Assembly: GCA_045590855.1 (NCBI GenBank)
Contig: JAZNRV010000063.1
Coordinates: forward strand, 1 to 26,888
Length of the DNA stretch: 26,888 bases
Reading direction: 5' to 3'
Source of the DNA: RGIG3009 sp045590855
GTDB taxonomy: Bacteria; Bacillota; Clostridia; Oscillospirales; Acutalibacteraceae
The position numbers and the translations under genes are program-made. The notes beneath the pieces were generated by a model that worked only from the letters and a program-made list of their open reading frames with translations, made no database searches and was not told the DNA's origin. Below, one piece after another: positions 5,243 to 14,115 of the stretch (positions within the stretch are counted from its first letter, which is position 1; each line of letters opens with the position of its first letter).

Positions 5243-7474
5243 ATGGAACACAAAAATTGGAACGGATTTGTAAAGGGGAGTTGGCAGGACGAAATCAACG
5301 TTCGCGACTTCATCCAAAAAAACTATACGGAATACACGGGAGATGCCGCGTTTTTGTCGTCGGCAACCGCCCGTACCACCGCGCTGATGGAAAAAGTACA
5401 AGCGCTTTTTAAAGAAGAACGCAAACGTGGCGGGGTGCTTGACGTAGATGCCGAAACGGTAACCTCGCTTACCAACTATGCGCCCGGTTACGTGGATAAA
5501 GAAAACGAACTGATTGTCGGTTTGCAAACGGATGCCCCGCTCAAACGTGGTGTCAACCCGTTTGGCGGGTTGCGCATGGCAAGGCAAGCTTGCGCGGCAT
5601 ACGGATATACGTTGGGCAAAAACATCGAAGAGGAATTTCAATACCGCACCACCCACAACGACGGTGTTTTCCGTGCCTATACCGACGAAATGCGCTTGGC
5701 TCGTCGCTGCCACGTTATCACGGGTTTGCCGGATGCTTACGGCAGAGGTCGAATCATCGGTGACTACCGCCGTGTAGCGTTGTACGGTGTAGACAGACTG
5801 ATTGCCGAAAAGAAAAAAGATAAAGTCGCGCTCGAGACCTGTGATTTCACAACGGAGAACACACGCCTTAGCGAAGAACTGTTTCGCCAAATCCTCTTTT
5901 TGGGGTATCTGAAAGAAATGGCGGCGATGTATGGCTGTAATATCAGCGGGCCCGCCGCCAATGCCAAAGAAGCCATTCAATGGACGTATTTTGCCTACCT
6001 TGCCGCTATCAAAGAGCAAAACGGCGCCGCCATGTCGCTTGGTCGTGTGGCAACGTTCTTTGATATTTATATCGAGCGCGACATTCAAAACGGAACGCTT
6101 ACCGAGCAAGCGGCGCAAGAACTCATTGACGATTTTGTTATCAAACTGCGTCTTGCCCGCCATTTGCGCACCCCTGAATATAACGAGCTGTTCGGCGGTG
6201 ACCCCATGTGGATTACCGAAGCGGTCGGTGGCATGGGCGAAGACGGAAGAACCTTGGTTTCCAAAAGCAGTTTCCGTATTCTCAATACCTTGTACACCTT
6301 AGGCCCCTCTCCCGAGCCCAACTTGACGGTGTTGTGGTCCACGCAACTGCCGCAAGGTTTCAAAAAATTCTGTGCCAAGGTGTCTGCCGACACGGACTCC
6401 ATTCAATACGAAAATGACGATATTATGCGTCCGCTTCACGGCGACGATTACGCCATTGCGTGCTGTGTTTCGGCAATGACCATCGGCAAACAAATGCAAT
6501 TCTTTGGCGCGCGGTGTAACCTTGCCAAATTGTTACTCATTGCCATCAATGGCGGTTACGATACCACCAGCGATATTCACATTGGTCCGCAAATGCCGGT
6601 GTTGGAAGGCAAAAACTTGACGTTTGATGCCGTGATGGAACGGTATAAAGTGTATATTGCTTGGATAGCGCATTTGTACGTCAACACCATGAACATCATC
6701 CACTACATGCACGACAAATACGCGTACGAAAAAATCCAAATGGCATTGCACGACACCGAAGTGGAACGCTTGATGGCGTCTGGTGTGGCAGGGCTTTCGG
6801 TGGATGCCGATTCGCTCAGTGCCGTGAAATTTGCACAAGTAACGCCCATCAAAGATGATAACGGCTATATTGTCGATTTCAAAACCGTGGGCGAATTCCC
6901 CAAATTCGGTAACGACGATGACCGTGTCGACTTGCTGGCAAAAGAAATGACACAGTTGTTCATTACCGAATTGCGCAAAACCAAAACCTATCGCAACGCG
7001 GCGCACACGCTTTCGGTGCTCACCATTACTTCCAACGTCATGTACGGCAAAAACACGGGTTCCACACCCGACGGCAGAAAAGCCGCCGAACCGTTTGCCC
7101 CCGGTGCCAACCCCATGCACAACCGCGAACAAAACGGGGCGTTAGCATCGCTCAATTCGGTTGCCAAACTGTCGTACGACGATTGTCGCGACGGTATTTC
7201 CAACACGTTCTCCATCACTCCCGAAGCGTTGGGTAAAACCGAAGAACAACGCGTGGAAAATTTGGTAGCGGTGCTGGATGGTTACTTTGCCAAAAAAGCA
7301 CACCATATCAACGTCAACGTTCTCAACCGCGAAACGTTGATGAAAGCCTACGAAAACCCCGAAGACTATCCCAACCTTACCATTCGCGTTTCGGGGTATG
7401 CCGTTAACTTCAACAAACTTTCCCGCGAACAACAACGTGAGGTTATCAGCCGCACGTTCCACGAAACGATATGA
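5243..7474 (+). CDS. pflB: Formate C-acetyltransferase (pyruvate formate-lyase)
   Basis: The product (743 residues; family about 740-760) converts pyruvate and CoA to acetyl-CoA and formate in the anaerobic cytosol. The adjacent catalytic cysteines are C407-C408 in IACCVSAM. The glycyl-radical residue is G718 in RVSGYAVNF, 25 residues from the C-terminus. NPFGGLRMARQAC and WSTQLPQGFKKFC are typical PFL segments. ATG at 5243 follows AAGGAGG (5228-5234) with 8-base spacing. An upstream in-frame ATG at 5150 lies inside the riboswitch aptamer and is not used. The gene ends in ATGA overlap with pflA, its activating enzyme. Expression depends on the strong promoter and the ZTP switch, tying formate production to one-carbon demand in purine synthesis as well as to fermentation. 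Confidence 0.98.
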   Translation: MEHKNWNGFVKGSWQDEINVRDFIQKNYTEYTGDAAFLSSATARTTALMEKVQALFKEERKRGGVLDVDAETVTSLTNYAPGYVDKENELIVGLQTDAPLKRGVNPFGGLRMARQACAAYGYTLGKNIEEEFQYRTTHNDGVFRAYTDEMRLARRCHVITGLPDAYGRGRIIGDYRRVALYGVDRLIAEKKKDKVALETCDFTTENTRLSEELFRQILFLGYLKEMAAMYGCNISGPAANAKEAIQWTYFAYLAAIKEQNGAAMSLGRVATFFDIYIERDIQNGTLTEQAAQELIDDFVIKLRLARHLRTPEYNELFGGDPMWITEAVGGMGEDGRTLVSKSSFRILNTLYTLGPSPEPNLTVLWSTQLPQGFKKFCAKVSADTDSIQYENDDIMRPLHGDDYAIACCVSAMTIGKQMQFFGARCNLAKLLLIAINGGYDTTSDIHIGPQMPVLEGKNLTFDAVMERYKVYIAWIAHLYVNTMNIIHYMHDKYAYEKIQMALHDTEVERLMASGVAGLSVDADSLSAVKFAQVTPIKDDNGYIVDFKTVGEFPKFGNDDDRVDLLAKEMTQLFITELRKTKTYRNAAHTLSVLTITSNVMYGKNTGSTPDGRKAAEPFAPGANPMHNREQNGALASLNSVAKLSYDDCRDGISNTFSITPEALGKTEEQRVENLVAVLDGYFAKKAHHINVNVLNRETLMKAYENPEDYPNLTIRVSGYAVNFNKLSREQQREVISRTFHETI

Positions 7475-8169
7475 CAGGGCGCATTCATTCCATTCAAAGT
7501 TTGGGTACCGTTGATGGTCCCGGTGTACGCTTTGTTGCTTTTTTACAAGGTTGTCCCTTGCGGTGCAAATGCTGTCATAATCCCGATACGTGGTCGCTTG
7601 ATGGTGGCACCGAATACACTGCCGCCGAACTGGTGAGCAAAGCGGTACGCTACCGCGAATATTTTGGCGAAAAAGGCGGCATCACCCTTTCGGGCGGGGA
7701 ACCGCTGTTGCAAAGCGAATTTGCAAAGGAAGTTTTTGCTCTTTGCCACCAAAACGGCATTCACACTTGCTTGGATACGTCGGGGTGTATCTTTAACGAC
7801 TCGGTCAAAGCCCTGCTTGCGGTAACCGACCGCGTGCTGTTGGATATCAAATATACCGACGAAGAAGCCTATCGCGAAAACGTGGGGTGTTCCTTGCAAC
7901 CAGTGTTGGATTTTTTGGCGTATCTTAATGAACAAAACATCCCTACCACCTTGCGGCAAGTGATTATCCCCACCGTCAATGATACGGAAGAAAACGTGGC
8001 GAAACTAAAAGACATTACCAAACAACATCCTTGTGTGGATACGGTGGAACTGCTCCCTTTTCGCAAGATTTGCCAAACCAAATACGATGCCATGGGTATC
8101 TCTTTCCCGTTTGGCGAAATCAGCGAACCCACCAAAGAAACCATGCAACGCCTAACGGCTTTTTTATAA
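7471..8169 (+). CDS. pflA: Pyruvate formate-lyase activating enzyme (radical SAM)
   Basis: This 232-residue radical SAM enzyme abstracts hydrogen from the PflB glycine to form the catalytic radical. The CX3CX2C cluster motif is C28-C32-C35 in GCPLRCKCCHNPDTW; C34 is an extra cysteine inside it. GGITLSGGEPLLQ supplies the GGE motif that binds SAM, and CLDTSG and LLDIKY are typical PFL-AE strands. The length matches stand-alone PFL-AEs (about 240), without the extra ferredoxin-like domain of glycerol dehydratase or benzylsuccinate synthase activases. The start codon overlaps the pflB stop (ATGA), so translation is coupled. A terminator follows 12 bases after the stop. Confidence 0.96.
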   Translation: MTGRIHSIQSLGTVDGPGVRFVAFLQGCPLRCKCCHNPDTWSLDGGTEYTAAELVSKAVRYREYFGEKGGITLSGGEPLLQSEFAKEVFALCHQNGIHTCLDTSGCIFNDSVKALLAVTDRVLLDIKYTDEEAYRENVGCSLQPVLDFLAYLNEQNIPTTLRQVIIPTVNDTEENVAKLKDITKQHPCVDTVELLPFRKICQTKYDAMGISFPFGEISEPTKETMQRLTAFL

Positions 8170-8180
8170 AAAACAGTATA

Positions 8181-8226
8181 AACACGCAACCGAAAGTATA
8201 GGTTTTCGGTTGCGTGTTGCATTTTT
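8181..8226 (+). terminator. Intrinsic terminator of pflB-pflA
   Basis: A 15-bp perfect stem (8181-8195 with 8204-8218, 8-base loop) is followed by GCATTTTT. It separates the pfl operon from the surface-protein gene. Confidence 0.88.
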
Positions 8227-8282
8227 AAAACAAGTGTGCTACCATATAGTTAGCGAGACTAATTTTAACGGAGGGGATTTAC

Positions 8283-10688
8283 ATGAAATTTTTAAAAAAG
8301 AAATTGTTACCATGCCTGTTCGTTTTAGTGTTGATATTAGCCATGGTGCCTGCCATGGTGTTTTCGGCATCTGCCGAAACGGTCGTTGTTTCGACCGAAG
8401 AGGAATTGAAAGCCGCGGTAGATGCCATTCCGCAAGGCGGTTCGGGCGAAATTACCATCGAAGATATTTACATGGTGCTGTCGGAAGGCCTTTATTTTGA
8501 AGAAAAAGACGTAACCTTTAATCTTGTTAACGCACAACTGGTAACCACCGAAGGTGAGTACGGCGGACAACCGGTCATTTTCGGTTTTGGCGCTAACATC
8601 ACCATTAACGCGGACGAAAACTCGTCGATGGAAGCACAAGGCCACACCGGTATGATGGGTGTTGTGCGCGTAGATAACAGTACCGACTGGAATGAAGAAA
8701 CCAAAACGTTTACAAAAGATTTTAACGTCACCATCAACGGCGGCTCGTATTTTTGTCAGCCGGACGATAGCCTTATTGTGGCGGCGCCCGGTACGAATGT
8801 TACGTTATCGAACGTTATTTGCAACGGTACGGTAGAAGCGATTGCCATGGAAGGTGTCGGTATTACCGTACCCGGCAAACTTTCCATTACCGGCGGTGTG
8901 TTTTCAAACGATGTCGAAGAATACATTGCCGAGGGCAAATATTTTTGCCAAAACGGTGATAATTACTATGTTCGCGATAAAGAAATGAGCGATGCGTTCA
9001 GCGCCGCACTGACCGATGGAAAATTGGTTTTTAACTATGCCAAAACCGCTTTGGACGAAGAGTCTCTGTTCTTGTTGTCGGAAGATTTTTGGTATGAACA
9101 TCCGGATTTTTATTTGGATCCTGAAACGTTTAATGAGGATTTCACCAAAGTGGAACTAGGTCTTTATTGGGGAACCGCCAAAGAAGAAATTCATACGGTT
9201 GATGTTGTATGGAATTATGATGCCGAGGTGCTGGAATCAGCGCAATCCTTTGTGGAAAAATTCCCCGAGGACAGACCGTGGTTTACGGTAAGCGATATGG
9301 AACTTATCAACTATTGGGTACACCACAACCCGATGGCAGCGTTTGATTCCTTGGCAAACTATTCCGGTGAACTCAAAGCCATTTTAGGGAACAACAACTT
9401 TACTTTTAAAGTCGAAGACCGTGCAGGCTCGGGTGACCCGCTGTATACCGAAGTTATTGGCTCGGCAAAACTGATGCATGACGGCAAAGTGTATTTTGCC
9501 TCGGGAATGCTCGGTGCCCGTGCAGAACATGCTATTCATGTTCCGCAAAGTACCGCCGACACCAAAGAAGCACTTCTCCAAGCGGCTCAAAAACGAATTG
9601 ATGACTATATCGGCAAGGGCATTATTACGCTTACTGCTAAGGACGAGACCGTAACAGACTACTACAACGAAACTCTTGCAGAATATGACCGCGTATTGGC
9701 AGAGGCGCAAGAAAAATTAGCGGCAGAAATGGCAAAACCCGAAAACGAACGCGATTTCTTTGTAATGATGGAATGTCAAAGCGTAATTGATTACACACCC
9801 GAGTACAAACAATATTTTATAGATTCGTTTGCCGAAGGTGGGGAAAACCATTTCCTTGGCCGCGCCGAAGGGGCCTTTATCTTCAGCGCCAAAGTGACGG
9901 AACAACAATATGCCCATGATTTTGTTATTGTTAAAGATGATGACAAAATCACCACACCTACGTATGCGACCGTTGACTTAAACACCAAAGTTTCCGTTAC
10001 CACCGATTCTTCCCGCGTTCCGCTGGATACGGTTGTGCAAATCAACAAATTGACCAAGGGCGACGAATACGAAAAAATCATGAACGTTTTGGATGTTAGA
10101 GAAAGCGAAACCTTTGACATCAAACTCTATTCCGCTTCGCGCGATAACTATGTCACTAAATTAGACGACGGTAATTTTGAGGTCAGCCTTCCTATCCCCG
10201 AAAAACTTTTGGGGAAAGAGCTTAGCGTATATTATGTCGACAATAATGACACACCGGTTGAACATGAAGTAACAATAGAAGATTCGTTTGCTGTTTTCAA
10301 AACGAATCATTTTAGCATCTATACCTTGGCAGAAAAGGCAGCCAAAGAGCCCGAACACACCCACAGTGGTGGTGTTGCCACTTGTTGTGAAAAAGCCGTT
10401 TGCACCGAGTGTAACCAAGCCTACGGCGAGCTTGACCAAGCAAACCACGCGGGCGGCACCGAAGTCCGCGGCGTCAAAGCGGCAACCGAGAGCGAAAAGG
10501 GCTATACCGGTGACACCTATTGCAAAGGTTGCGGCAAAAAAATAGCCGACGGTAAAGAAATCCCCCAAACCGAGGCAACGCCGCCTTCACCGCCTACCGG
10601 AAACGGCAACAACCTTTGGGTTTGGGCAACGCTTGTCCTTGCTGCCGGCAGCCTTGTTCTTGCCAACAAAAAACGCAGTGACGCATAA
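8283..10688 (+). CDS. Secreted, probably wall-anchored surface protein of unknown function
   Basis: The 801-residue product has an N-terminal signal peptide (KKK, then a hydrophobic stretch) with likely cleavage after ASA at residue 31. Residues about 35-215 are strand-rich, with repeated ITINADENS, VTINGGSYF, VTLSNV, LSITGGVF turns, like a short right-handed beta-helix. Residues 215-560 are acidic and mixed, with a helical stretch near 420-500 (EEAL-, AEYDRVLAEAQEKLAAEM). A beta domain ending FKTNHFSIYTLAE follows. Next are two cysteine repeats: ATCCEKAVCTECNQAYG (from C701) and YCKGCGKK (C747, C750). The C-terminus is PPTG (770-773), a hydrophobic segment (778-794) and KKR. That resembles a variant sortase signal rather than canonical LPxTG. 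GGAGGGG precedes the ATG; TATAGT at 8235-8240 may be a -10, without a convincing -35. It appears monocistronic. No enzyme motif was recognised. Confidence 0.86.
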   Translation: MKFLKKKLLPCLFVLVLILAMVPAMVFSASAETVVVSTEEELKAAVDAIPQGGSGEITIEDIYMVLSEGLYFEEKDVTFNLVNAQLVTTEGEYGGQPVIFGFGANITINADENSSMEAQGHTGMMGVVRVDNSTDWNEETKTFTKDFNVTINGGSYFCQPDDSLIVAAPGTNVTLSNVICNGTVEAIAMEGVGITVPGKLSITGGVFSNDVEEYIAEGKYFCQNGDNYYVRDKEMSDAFSAALTDGKLVFNYAKTALDEESLFLLSEDFWYEHPDFYLDPETFNEDFTKVELGLYWGTAKEEIHTVDVVWNYDAEVLESAQSFVEKFPEDRPWFTVSDMELINYWVHHNPMAAFDSLANYSGELKAILGNNNFTFKVEDRAGSGDPLYTEVIGSAKLMHDGKVYFASGMLGARAEHAIHVPQSTADTKEALLQAAQKRIDDYIGKGIITLTAKDETVTDYYNETLAEYDRVLAEAQEKLAAEMAKPENERDFFVMMECQSVIDYTPEYKQYFIDSFAEGGENHFLGRAEGAFIFSAKVTEQQYAHDFVIVKDDDKITTPTYATVDLNTKVSVTTDSSRVPLDTVVQINKLTKGDEYEKIMNVLDVRESETFDIKLYSASRDNYVTKLDDGNFEVSLPIPEKLLGKELSVYYVDNNDTPVEHEVTIEDSFAVFKTNHFSIYTLAEKAAKEPEHTHSGGVATCCEKAVCTECNQAYGELDQANHAGGTEVRGVKAATESEKGYTGDTYCKGCGKKIADGKEIPQTEATPPSPPTGNGNNLWVWATLVLAAGSLVLANKKRSDA

Positions 10689-10698
10689 ATTATAACCA

Positions 10699-10732
10699 AC
10701 AAAAAGAGCAGAGTTATCTCTGCTCTTTTTGT
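10699..10732 (+). terminator. Intrinsic terminator after the surface-protein gene
   Basis: A 15-bp perfect stem (10699-10713 with 10718-10732, loop TTAT) has a T-run inside its 3' arm. Its last bases overlap the -35 of the carB promoter. The A-rich 5' arm gives a possible terminator in both directions, but no minus-strand gene needs it here. Confidence 0.85.
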
Positions 10733-10760
10733 TTACTTATAAAATCTTTTGTGATATACT
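10732..10760 (+). promoter_or_regulatory. Sigma-A promoter of carB
   Basis: TTTACT (10732-10737) and TATACT (10755-10760) are 17 bases apart. A start near 10767 gives an 80-nt leader. Confidence 0.72.
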
Positions 10761-10771
10761 GTATTTGTGAA

Positions 10772-10804
10772 AGTGTGGCATTTACACACTATCTCGAATG
10801 CCAC
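10772..10804 (+). promoter_or_regulatory. Two mutually exclusive hairpins in the carB leader
   Basis: AGTGTG (10772-10777) can pair with CACACT (10785-10790). GTGGCATT (10775-10782) can instead pair with AATGCCAC (10797-10804), an exact 8-bp inverted repeat. Both use 10775-10777, so only one can form. No terminator follows and no PyrR-binding consensus was recognised. The RNA-level role is speculative; the long repeat could also be a dyad operator. Confidence 0.35.
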
Positions 10805-10846
10805 AAAAAGGTGTAAGAGATTGTTCTTTGTAAAAGAGGGATTTTT

Positions 10847-13800
10847 ATGCAAAAGAAAAAAGCGTTAATCATTGGCTCAGGCCCCATTATTATTGGGCAA
10901 GCGTGTGAATTTGACTATTCCGGCACCCAAGCGTGCAAAGCTTTGCGCAATTTGGGTTATGAAATCGTGTTGGTAAACTCCAACCCCGCCACGATTATGA
11001 CCGACCCGGAAATGGCAGATGCTACCTATATTGAGCCGCTCAACGTCAAAAGGCTGGAACAAATCATCGAAAAAGAACGTCCCGACGTCTTGCTCCCCAA
11101 CTTGGGCGGACAATCGGGCCTTAATCTTTGCTCCGAACTTGCCAAAGCAGGCGTTCTCGAAAAATATAACGTGGAAGTCATCGGTGTTCAGGTGGATGCC
11201 ATCGAACGTGGCGAAGACCGCATTGCCTTCAAAAACACCATGGACAGTCTGGGCATCGAAATGGCAAGAAGTGAGGTGGCCTATTCCGTCGAGCAAGCAC
11301 TGGAAATTGCCGACAAACTGGGATACCCTGTCGTGTTGCGCCCCGCTTATACCATGGGTGGCTCCGGCGGCGGTTTGGTGTATAACGTCGATGAACTGCG
11401 CACCGTTTGCGCTCGCGGTTTGCAAGCGAGCTTGGTGGGTCAAGTGTTGGTGGAAGAATCCATTCTCGGATGGGAAGAACTGGAACTGGAAGTTGTTCGC
11501 GATAAAGACGGCAACATGATTACCGTTTGTTTTATCGAAAACATTGACCCGCTGGGTGTTCATACCGGTGACTCTTTCTGTTCGGCGCCCATGCTTACTA
11601 TCCCCGAACACGTTCAAAAACGTTTGCAAGAAAAATCGTACAAAATTGTGGAATCTGTCCAAGTTATCGGCGGTACCAACGTTCAATGGGCGCATGACCC
11701 CAAAACAGACCGAGACATTGTGATTGAAATCAATCCCAGAACTTCTCGTTCGTCGGCACTTGCTTCCAAAGCTACCGGATTCCCCATTGCTTTGGTATCC
11801 GCCATGCTTGCCACGGGACTCACCTTAAAAGATATTCCCTGCGGCAAGTACGGTACACTTGACAAATACGTGCCCGATGGTGATTACGTTGTGATTAAGT
11901 TTGCTCGCTGGGCGTTTGAAAAATTCAAAGGCGTGGAAGATAAATTGGGTACGCAAATGCGCGCTGTCGGCGAGGTTATGAGCATCGGCAAAACCTACAA
12001 AGAAGCGTTCCAAAAAGCCATTCGCAGTTTGGAAACGGGGCGCTTTGGCTTGGGGTATGCCAAAGATTTCAACAACCTTTCAAAAGAAGAGTTACTCCGT
12101 CGTTTGCATACCCCGTCAAGCGAACGGCATTTTATGATGTACGAAGCACTGCGTAAAGGTGCCACCGTGGAGGAACTCCATGCCATCACCAAAGTAAAGC
12201 ATTGGTTTGTCGAGCAAATGCAAGAACTGGTACAAGAGGAAGAAACGTTATTGAACGTCAAAGGCAACTTGCCCGCAGATGAGGCACTGTTAAATGCTAA
12301 GAAAAACGGTTTTTCCGATAAATATTTGAGCAAAATTCTCGAAATTCCCGAAGATGCCATTCGCCATCGCAGAATCGAGCTGGGCATCGAAGAAAATTGG
12401 GAACCCGTCCACGTTAGCGGTACAATGGATAAAGCCTACTATTATTCCACTTACAACGGCACGGATAAAAATCCCATTGTCGGGGAAAAACCCAAAGTCA
12501 TGATTTTGGGCGGCGGTCCCAATCGAATCGGCCAAGGTATCGAGTTCGATTACTGCTGTGTCCACGCTTCTTTGGCACTCAAAAAACTGGGGTTTGATAC
12601 CATCATTGTCAACTGCAACCCAGAAACCGTGTCTACCGACTACGATACCTCTGACAAACTGTATTTTGAGCCGCTGACGCTGGAAGACGTGCTCAGCATT
12701 TATCACAAAGAAAAACCCGTCGGTGTTATTGCCCAATTTGGCGGTCAAACGCCCCTTAACTTGGCTGCCGATTTGGAAAAGAACGGTGTGAAAATTTTGG
12801 GTACACCCCCCGCCGTTATCGATTTGGCAGAGGACCGCGATTTGTTCCGTGCCATGATGGAAAAACTGGACATTCCCATGCCCGAATCCGGCATGGCAGT
12901 GACGGTGGAAGAAGCGTTGGCAATTGCCGAAAAGATTGGCTATCCTGTTATGGTGCGCCCCTCTTACGTGCTTGGCGGCCGCGGTATGGAAGTGGTGTAC
13001 GACCCCGAAAACCTCAAAAAATATATGGCGGCAGCGGTGGGTGTTACCCCCGACCGTCCCATCCTCATCCCCCGTTTCCTCAATCACGCACTGGAATGTG
13101 AAGCCGATGCCATCAGCGACGGCAAACACGCTTTTGTGCCCGCGGTGATGGAGCACATCGAACTGGCAGGTGTTCACTCGGGCGACTCGGCATGCATTAT
13201 TCCCTCGCGCCATATTTCCAAAGAAAACGTGGCAACTATCAAAGAATATACGCGCAAAATTGCACAAGAAATGGGTGTCAAAGGGCTCATGAACATGCAA
13301 TACGCCATCGAAGACGGCAAAGTGTTTGTGCTCGAAGCCAATCCCCGTGCTTCTCGCACCGTGCCGCTGGTATCCAAAGTATGCAACATTCGCATGGTCC
13401 CGCTCGCGATTGACATTGTCACCGCCGAACTCACAGGCAGACCTTCTCCCGTATCGGCACTCAAAGAACGAAATATTCCGTATTACGGTGTAAAAGAAGC
13501 GGTTTTCCCGTTCAATATGTTCCCCGAAGTCGACCCGTTGCTCGGTCCTGAAATGCGTTCCACCGGCGAAGTGTTGGGACTGTCCCATTTTTATGGCGAA
13601 GCATTTATCAAAGCACAGGAAGCCACGCAAACCCAGTTGCCGCTTAGCGGAAAAGTATTGATTTCGGTGGACGATAAAGACAAAGACGAAGTGTTGGAGG
13701 TTGCCCGCGGTTTGCATGATGCAGGATTTCGGATTTTGGCGACCAAAGGCACCCAAAAAATCCTCACCGATGCGGGTATTCTTTCGGAGTTTGTGTATAA

Positions 13801-14062
13801 ACCGGGCGAAGCCAGACCGGACGTCAACGATATAATAGTCAACGGTGCGGTGGATTTGGTTATCAACACACCCTCGGCAGATGATAACGCCATGGATGAC
13901 AGTTATTTGCGTAAAGCGGCTATCAAAAAGAAGGTGCCGTACATTACCACCATTGCCGCCGCCAAGGCTGCGGTAAGTGGCATCAAATCCATGAACAAAC
14001 CGGGCTGCGGGGTTATCAAATCCTTACAAGAACTCCATGCCGAAATCAGCGAAGTAGAATGA
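10847..14062 (+). CDS. carB: Carbamoyl-phosphate synthase, large subunit
   Basis: The product (1071 residues, standard length) makes carbamoyl phosphate from bicarbonate, ATP and ammonia supplied by the CarA glutaminase subunit, feeding pyrimidine and arginine synthesis. The two homologous halves are clear. The first begins LIIGSGPIIIGQACEFDYSGTQAC, with ATP-grasp VLRPAYTMGGSGGG. The second begins MILGGGPNRIGQGIEFDYC, with VMRPSYVLGGRGMEVVYD. The C-terminal 140 residues are the allosteric MGS-like domain (ILATKGTQKIL, DLVINTPSADDN). The start ATG follows AGAGGG with 8-base spacing. carA is not in this window, although the two are usually adjacent; it should be encoded elsewhere. Downstream uvrB lies 53 bp away on the same strand. 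Confidence 0.97.
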   Translation: MQKKKALIIGSGPIIIGQACEFDYSGTQACKALRNLGYEIVLVNSNPATIMTDPEMADATYIEPLNVKRLEQIIEKERPDVLLPNLGGQSGLNLCSELAKAGVLEKYNVEVIGVQVDAIERGEDRIAFKNTMDSLGIEMARSEVAYSVEQALEIADKLGYPVVLRPAYTMGGSGGGLVYNVDELRTVCARGLQASLVGQVLVEESILGWEELELEVVRDKDGNMITVCFIENIDPLGVHTGDSFCSAPMLTIPEHVQKRLQEKSYKIVESVQVIGGTNVQWAHDPKTDRDIVIEINPRTSRSSALASKATGFPIALVSAMLATGLTLKDIPCGKYGTLDKYVPDGDYVVIKFARWAFEKFKGVEDKLGTQMRAVGEVMSIGKTYKEAFQKAIRSLETGRFGLGYAKDFNNLSKEELLRRLHTPSSERHFMMYEALRKGATVEELHAITKVKHWFVEQMQELVQEEETLLNVKGNLPADEALLNAKKNGFSDKYLSKILEIPEDAIRHRRIELGIEENWEPVHVSGTMDKAYYYSTYNGTDKNPIVGEKPKVMILGGGPNRIGQGIEFDYCCVHASLALKKLGFDTIIVNCNPETVSTDYDTSDKLYFEPLTLEDVLSIYHKEKPVGVIAQFGGQTPLNLAADLEKNGVKILGTPPAVIDLAEDRDLFRAMMEKLDIPMPESGMAVTVEEALAIAEKIGYPVMVRPSYVLGGRGMEVVYDPENLKKYMAAAVGVTPDRPILIPRFLNHALECEADAISDGKHAFVPAVMEHIELAGVHSGDSACIIPSRHISKENVATIKEYTRKIAQEMGVKGLMNMQYAIEDGKVFVLEANPRASRTVPLVSKVCNIRMVPLAIDIVTAELTGRPSPVSALKERNIPYYGVKEAVFPFNMFPEVDPLLGPEMRSTGEVLGLSHFYGEAFIKAQEATQTQLPLSGKVLISVDDKDKDEVLEVARGLHDAGFRILATKGTQKILTDAGILSEFVYKPGEARPDVNDIIVNGAVDLVINTPSADDNAMDDSYLRKAAIKKKVPYITTIAAAKAAVSGIKSMNKPGCGVIKSLQELHAEISEVE

Positions 14063-14063
14063 A

Positions 14064-14092
14064 TTTACAAAGTAAAAGTGACAAAAAATAAT
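14064..14092 (+). promoter_or_regulatory. Possible weak promoter before uvrB
   Basis: TTTACA (14064-14069) and AATAAT (14087-14092) are 17 bases apart, each one mismatch from consensus. The start would fall right at the ribosome-binding site, giving a very short leader. Read-through from carB is equally possible. No GAAC-N4-GTTC LexA box is seen nearby. Confidence 0.3.
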
Positions 14093-14115
14093 CAACAAGG
14101 GAAGGAGTGAGAACG

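Noticed and set aside
12290..13756. A 488-codon open frame antisense to carB
   Set aside because: It lies fully inside carB, has low-complexity His/Phe-rich translation typical of a reverse-frame shadow, and has no ribosome-binding site or recognisable domain.
14063..14115. LexA/SOS box before uvrB
   Set aside because: No GAAC-N4-GTTC-like dyad is present; the single GAAC near 14111 has no partner.
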